In this document: positions 60,168 to 64,000 of the stretch, piece by piece
How the letters are laid out: every line of letters begins with the position of its first letter
Position numbering within the stretch: position 1 is the stretch's first letter
Source of the DNA: Stentor roeselii
Taxonomy: Eukaryota; Ciliophora; Heterotrichea; Heterotrichida; Stentoridae
Length of the DNA: 64,000 nucleotides
Direction: 5' to 3'
Assembly (NCBI GenBank): GCA_006503475.1
Contig: RSEH01000175.1
Span: 36,366 to 100,365, forward strand
The notes under the pieces: model-generated
The model's input: only the letters and a program-made list of their open reading frames with translations
Told to the model about the DNA's origin: nothing
The model's database searches: none
Position numbers and translations under genes: made by a program

Positions 60168-62057
60168 TTAAAGCGAAGTAAAAGGTCTTTCATTTCCTTT
60201 TTTAACAGGAGGAAAAGCCCTAGACTCATCCTCATCAACTCCAACATGAGGTGAGTTGATGCTTCCCTTTCCCCTTCCAGTGAGCATATCAGGTTGAACA
60301 GTAGCAAGCATCCTAGAAAAGCCAGGGCCGACCCTGGCAATACGATCAGCAGGGTCGCGATAAGGCATTTTATTCCAAGCATGATAAGGTGCGATTTTTC
60401 CCATGAGTTTTTCAAGGTCTTTCTGACAACTAGCACAAGACCACCCTCCAAGAGGCTTTCTTGCAAGCATAGCATCCTCTCCATCCTTGACAACTTTTAT
60501 TGTTTCACTTTCCCTAATCAACTTCTCCAAATACTTGAGAGCTCTTTTAGTCTCATTCTTATCAGCAAAGCGTTTGATGAACTCATCATACATTTCTTTA
60601 AGTTTGGCCAAAAGCATATCTTCCAATTCTTTCAACTTATCAAGTCCTGCCTTTTTATTAAGCAACTCTTCTAATTCTTTAAGTTTCTGCCAAGTGTCTC
60701 GAGAACTTTTATCAGTTTTTTCCTTGAGTTCTTTTGTTTCTTGCTGCATCTTTAAAATGATGTTGACGACCATGACCAAGTCGTAACCCGCTGGCATCGC
60801 GAGTTTCAAAAGAGCCTCTTCTAAAGCTCCGACTCTTTTCGACAGTGAAGTCAGCTTCGAAGCATCGAAAGAATCACTTGAAGACGACACGACTCTTGAG
60901 TTCATTGACCTTAAAAGCTCGTCCAGGTCTGACTTTAAAGCGCGTTTGCTGAGGGCTGACTCGAGAGCTCGCATTTTAGAAGCCAGGTCTTCAAGTCTCT
61001 GCATTAGGTCTGACAGTGAAAGCTGGAAGTCAGAAGAGGAAAGCTTCGAGTCCAGCTGTGACTCGAGGTTCGAAATCAAAGAACGAAGATGGTCGATTTC
61101 ACTGCTTGAGGCTGATTTTGAGTCTGAAGCTGGAACTGACGGGGCAGATTGGCGAGACTTGAGACTACGCAGTTCATTTTCCAGTGTCTTCAAATGATTT
61201 TCAGTCCTTTCTGCTGTCACTTTCGCTTTGGAAGAGCTTTCTTCAGCAGCACGAAGGCGAGCTTCAAGTTCTGAGAGTTTTTGAAGTAGGTCTTTAAGAC
61301 TGTCTGACAAGAAGTCAAGTTTCGAGTTGTCGACGACGACTTCTTGCACAGGAGCTTCGACTGGTTTGCTCATCTGTTCAAATTCTCCTCCGAGTCCTTG
61401 AATAGCTTTGAAAGCCTGGTTCATGTCCATTTCGAGCTTGTGGATTCTTTTTTCATGATCGTTGATCTTCCCATTAGACGCTTCGATTTTTTCTCTTGAC
61501 TCGAAAGCGTACTTCTGGTTTTTTTCCTGCTTTTCAGTGAGTCCTTCAATGTCACTTCGGAACCCGTCCATGAAGCGAGAATATTCTTTCAAAGCCTCTT
61601 CATGGGCGTCGACAAGTCGTTTCAGCTCTTCCCAGGCAGCCCTGTCGTTTTTCTGCAGCTCTTGAAGACTTTCAAGTTCAGCCAAGCGACTTTCAAGACC
61701 TTCTAACTTGGATAGTCTTGAGTCTGTCGTTTCTTTAAACTTTTCGGTGTCGGTTCGGAAGTCTTGAAGCGCTTCGACGTCTTTTTCTGTTTGAATTTGA
61801 GAAGAATTCAGAGATTTTATTGAAGTTTCAGCTGATGATAAGCGGCTTAGCAGGTCTTCTATCACTTGTGAAGGGTTTGACAGGCCTTGCAATTTTTCTG
61901 ACTGGGATTTGAAAAGAGACTCGTGGCGGCGCAGGGTCTGCAGGATGAACTCGAAAACGCTTTTGAAACCTTCTAAGTTGAAAGAGACGCTTAGGATTGC
62001 TTCGATTGATACTGGGTATTCCAGGTTCACTTCAAATTTTGTTTGGTCTAAGTCCAT
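60168..62057 (-). CDS. Coiled-coil protein with C-terminal CxxC motif, possibly DUF4795-like
   Basis: A 629-codon frame. Residues about 10-50 form a small globular start (FEVNLEYPVSIEAILSVSF). Residues about 55-540 are long coiled coil (TDSRLSKLEGLESRLAELES, LSELEARLRAAEESSSKAK, RTENHLKTLENELRSLKSRQ). The end is different: GGWSCASCQKDLEKLMG, then YHAWNKMPYRDP and GPGFSRML, with one CxxC. A long coil followed by a CxSC and a Pro/Gly-rich tail recalls DUF4795 proteins (QRICH2-type, flagellar). A ciliary role is inferred. TAA stop at 60168. Confidence 0.72.
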   Translation of the reverse strand: MDLDQTKFEVNLEYPVSIEAILSVSFNLEGFKSVFEFILQTLRRHESLFKSQSEKLQGLSNPSQVIEDLLSRLSSAETSIKSLNSSQIQTEKDVEALQDFRTDTEKFKETTDSRLSKLEGLESRLAELESLQELQKNDRAAWEELKRLVDAHEEALKEYSRFMDGFRSDIEGLTEKQEKNQKYAFESREKIEASNGKINDHEKRIHKLEMDMNQAFKAIQGLGGEFEQMSKPVEAPVQEVVVDNSKLDFLSDSLKDLLQKLSELEARLRAAEESSSKAKVTAERTENHLKTLENELRSLKSRQSAPSVPASDSKSASSSEIDHLRSLISNLESQLDSKLSSSDFQLSLSDLMQRLEDLASKMRALESALSKRALKSDLDELLRSMNSRVVSSSSDSFDASKLTSLSKRVGALEEALLKLAMPAGYDLVMVVNIILKMQQETKELKEKTDKSSRDTWQKLKELEELLNKKAGLDKLKELEDMLLAKLKEMYDEFIKRFADKNETKRALKYLEKLIRESETIKVVKDGEDAMLARKPLGGWSCASCQKDLEKLMGKIAPYHAWNKMPYRDPADRIARVGPGFSRMLATVQPDMLTGRGKGSINSPHVGVDEDESRAFPPVKKGNERPFTSL

Positions 62058-64000
62058 TTGTATTTAAGAAAGGAGAAAAAGGTTTGTTTTTAAGGGGTTG
62101 AGAAGAGGATAAGAGATATGGGGTTTGAAATGGATTTGCCTGAGGCTTGAATATATATGAATCATTATTGCTTATTTAAAAACCTTTAAGTTATTTAAAG
62201 ACATACAGTTTAAACTTTAAGTCTTAGTTTTGTGATTTAATTGAGCAACTTTTTTCATCTAGTCCTATTATAGAGAGGTCTTAAGAAATATTCCTACATT
62301 CTAAGAGTCACACTCATCAAAATAGGAGATTTTTTTAAATTATTTGAGAGAATATCTTTCCTTCGAGTATTTCTAATCAATCATCATATAAAATCGACTA
62401 TTCAAAATGCCAGAGATTACTAACTAATAGTAAACATCTAATAAAACCTGAAATAATCTGGTGAGTCACAAATCATAACAAGAGATCCTAGCTTCAATTT
62501 CAAACTTATTCGAATGGTCTAAATCCATCGAAAAGCAATAATTATTGTGTCATTCACATTTTTCTACTAGATCTCCAGTCATTTCATCTAATATAGTTGA
62601 ATTATCGTATTAACAAATAATTAAATTTTTATTAGCTGAAAATTTTGGATTATTTATGCAAGTACTATATATAAAGCCTTCAGAATACTTTCCTTCTAGG
62701 TCGATCACTCGGTAATCATGGTTCAATACTTGTGTGTATCTTGATTACCTGGATATTATCATTGTGAGATGTTGCATTATAAAGAAATAAAAGAAAGAGA
62801 TATTCAAGTGAATTACTTTCATTATTTTTAGAGGATTGGACGTGAGTGTGAAGTTCTTGATGGATAAAGTTTTTTTGAAAAAAATTCAAATATTTTTGAA
62901 ATTATTATAATATCCAATTAATATATATGAAAGATTTGACAGAACTGGAAATTTTGAAATAGGATAATTTCAGCTTTTAATATTATTTGTGTCGATTTTC
63001 ATTATAAGCTTTCATGTAGCCCCAGTTTGAATCAAAACTGACTAAATCATTTGTGCGTAAGTAAAGAGAGCTGAGCTAAGAAATAATTCAGTCTGCAGAT
63101 GATTATGAAAACTCGGTACCCTGTTATTTGCGCTTAACAATCATTTCTCGAAACTGAGTGCGAAAACTGAAAGAAAAAGTATTCCCTTTCAAGACTTGCC
63201 CATTTATTAAGGTTGCTGAAAGCGCCAATTTTCGACTTGTGACACCCGGATTTGGCTATAACTACAACCGTGATGTCTAAACCACCCTTTGAAGTTGATC
63301 TTTAAGTGTGCAAGTCTCCTGACCATAAAACTTTTTGGTATGGTCTTCATTAACGATATTTATAAAATAAATTTTGAACAAAGTTAGATTTGTATCACTA
63401 AAAGATATAATTAAATATTATCTCTAATTTTCATACCTAATCAAGATTAACAGATACAATTTTATGCATGGTAGTTAAAAGTAAATGGATTATTTTAATT
63501 TATTTAATCAAAAGAGGAACTTAGATTTTATCTAATATTAAAACTTTCTTTCTAATTTCAACAGTAAAAAAATCTTGTATATAATTGTGCCCCAAGAATT
63601 AAGTAGCAAATCTTTATTGTCTATCTAGTATCTACTCTCTGAGAAAACCAATCACCCTACAGAACTTTATAAACTATCATGAAGGTTGATCATATGAGTA
63701 CTCAATATGATGTTTGAAATAATCAATTTGAATGATAAATGTCTTCAAGTCATTCAAGTACTTAAAGTATATTAACACTCTTCTTCAAGAGATCCTGAAC
63801 AGTATTTAAAATGTAAAACAATCTTATCGAAAAATTTGTTTAAATTGATTCGACTATAATTAATTGAAAACTGACTAAATGACTATTTATAGCGATAAAT
63901 GTTTATAAATTCGTAAACCCTTATATTATTTAACTAAAACTACTAATTTAAGACCACTTGAAGCCTGAAGCAGTTCCACATTCTCCCAACTCGATCAAAA
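62058..64000. other. Gene-free stretch, 1.94 kb
   Basis: No ORF of useful length on either strand, even allowing 15-nt introns by eye. Most is AT-rich. Around 62990-63350 the base composition rises and becomes less biased, with a short hairpin (CAGTTT gaatca AAACTG at about 63023-63040). This could be an RNA gene, but it matches no snRNA, SRP, RNase P or tRNA signature I know. In a window where gaps are mostly under 300 bp this length is unusual. It may also hold the promoter of a gene beyond the window. Confidence 0.5.

Noticed and set aside
62990-63350. snRNA, SRP RNA, RNase P RNA, U3 snoRNA or telomerase RNA
   Set aside because: None of the conserved core sequences I know for these RNAs is present on either strand.

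Overview
The window reads as macronuclear DNA of a heterotrich ciliate, most like Stentor. Evidence seen: AT-rich, very compact genes (often 3-60 bp apart); all three stop codons used as stops (standard code); and introns only 14-16 nt long, of the form GTA....A....AG with an A five bases before the final G. These tiny introns are usually 15 nt, so they do not shift the frame. Many either put an in-frame TAG/TAA into a gene or stay hidden as five extra codons. Several genes that look broken, or that seem to use TAG as glutamine, become intact once these introns are removed.

Layout. 1-10.5 kb: a partial TB2/DP1-like membrane protein, a coiled-coil/PH-like protein, a small protein, a cNMP-binding plus FHA protein joined by a 16-nt intron, a PH-FYVE-like protein, a HEAT-repeat protein, a basic unknown protein and a monoglyceride-lipase-like hydrolase. 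10.5-28.5 kb: one giant gene of 25 exons and about 5,863 codons. It encodes a signal peptide, 24 tandem beta-sandwich repeats of about 195 residues, a Cys-rich and REJ-like region, and a multi-pass membrane end. Each repeat boundary carries a 15-nt phase-0 intron, so exon = repeat. 28.5-41 kb: ankyrin protein, REEP/HVA22-like protein, CHIP-type U-box E3 (three introns), STMP1-like microprotein, two DUF229 sulfatase-fold type II membrane proteins (one lacking metal-ligand residues), an N-acylated kelch-like protein, a membrane protein, a Cys-rich protein and a coiled-coil protein. 41-47 kb: LRR protein, UBE3C-type HECT ligase, B-box/LOTUS protein. 47-54 kb: two tandem kelch/Cys-rich/transmembrane receptors with identical exon lengths (494/609/1929/340 nt). 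One has a 14-nt intron where the other has 15 nt. 54-59 kb: three tandem paralogous kinases with DFS instead of DFG, the middle one frameshifted. 59-62 kb: two coiled-coil proteins. 62-64 kb: no gene seen.

Themes: ubiquitin ligases (CHIP, HECT) acting in protein quality control; large cell-surface receptors/adhesins (giant repeat protein, kelch pair); and cytoskeletal or ciliary coiled-coil proteins. No mobile element, rRNA, tRNA or CRISPR was recognised. Gene ends were chosen from the ORFs plus splice consensus; frame-neutral introns without a stop may remain undetected in other genes.
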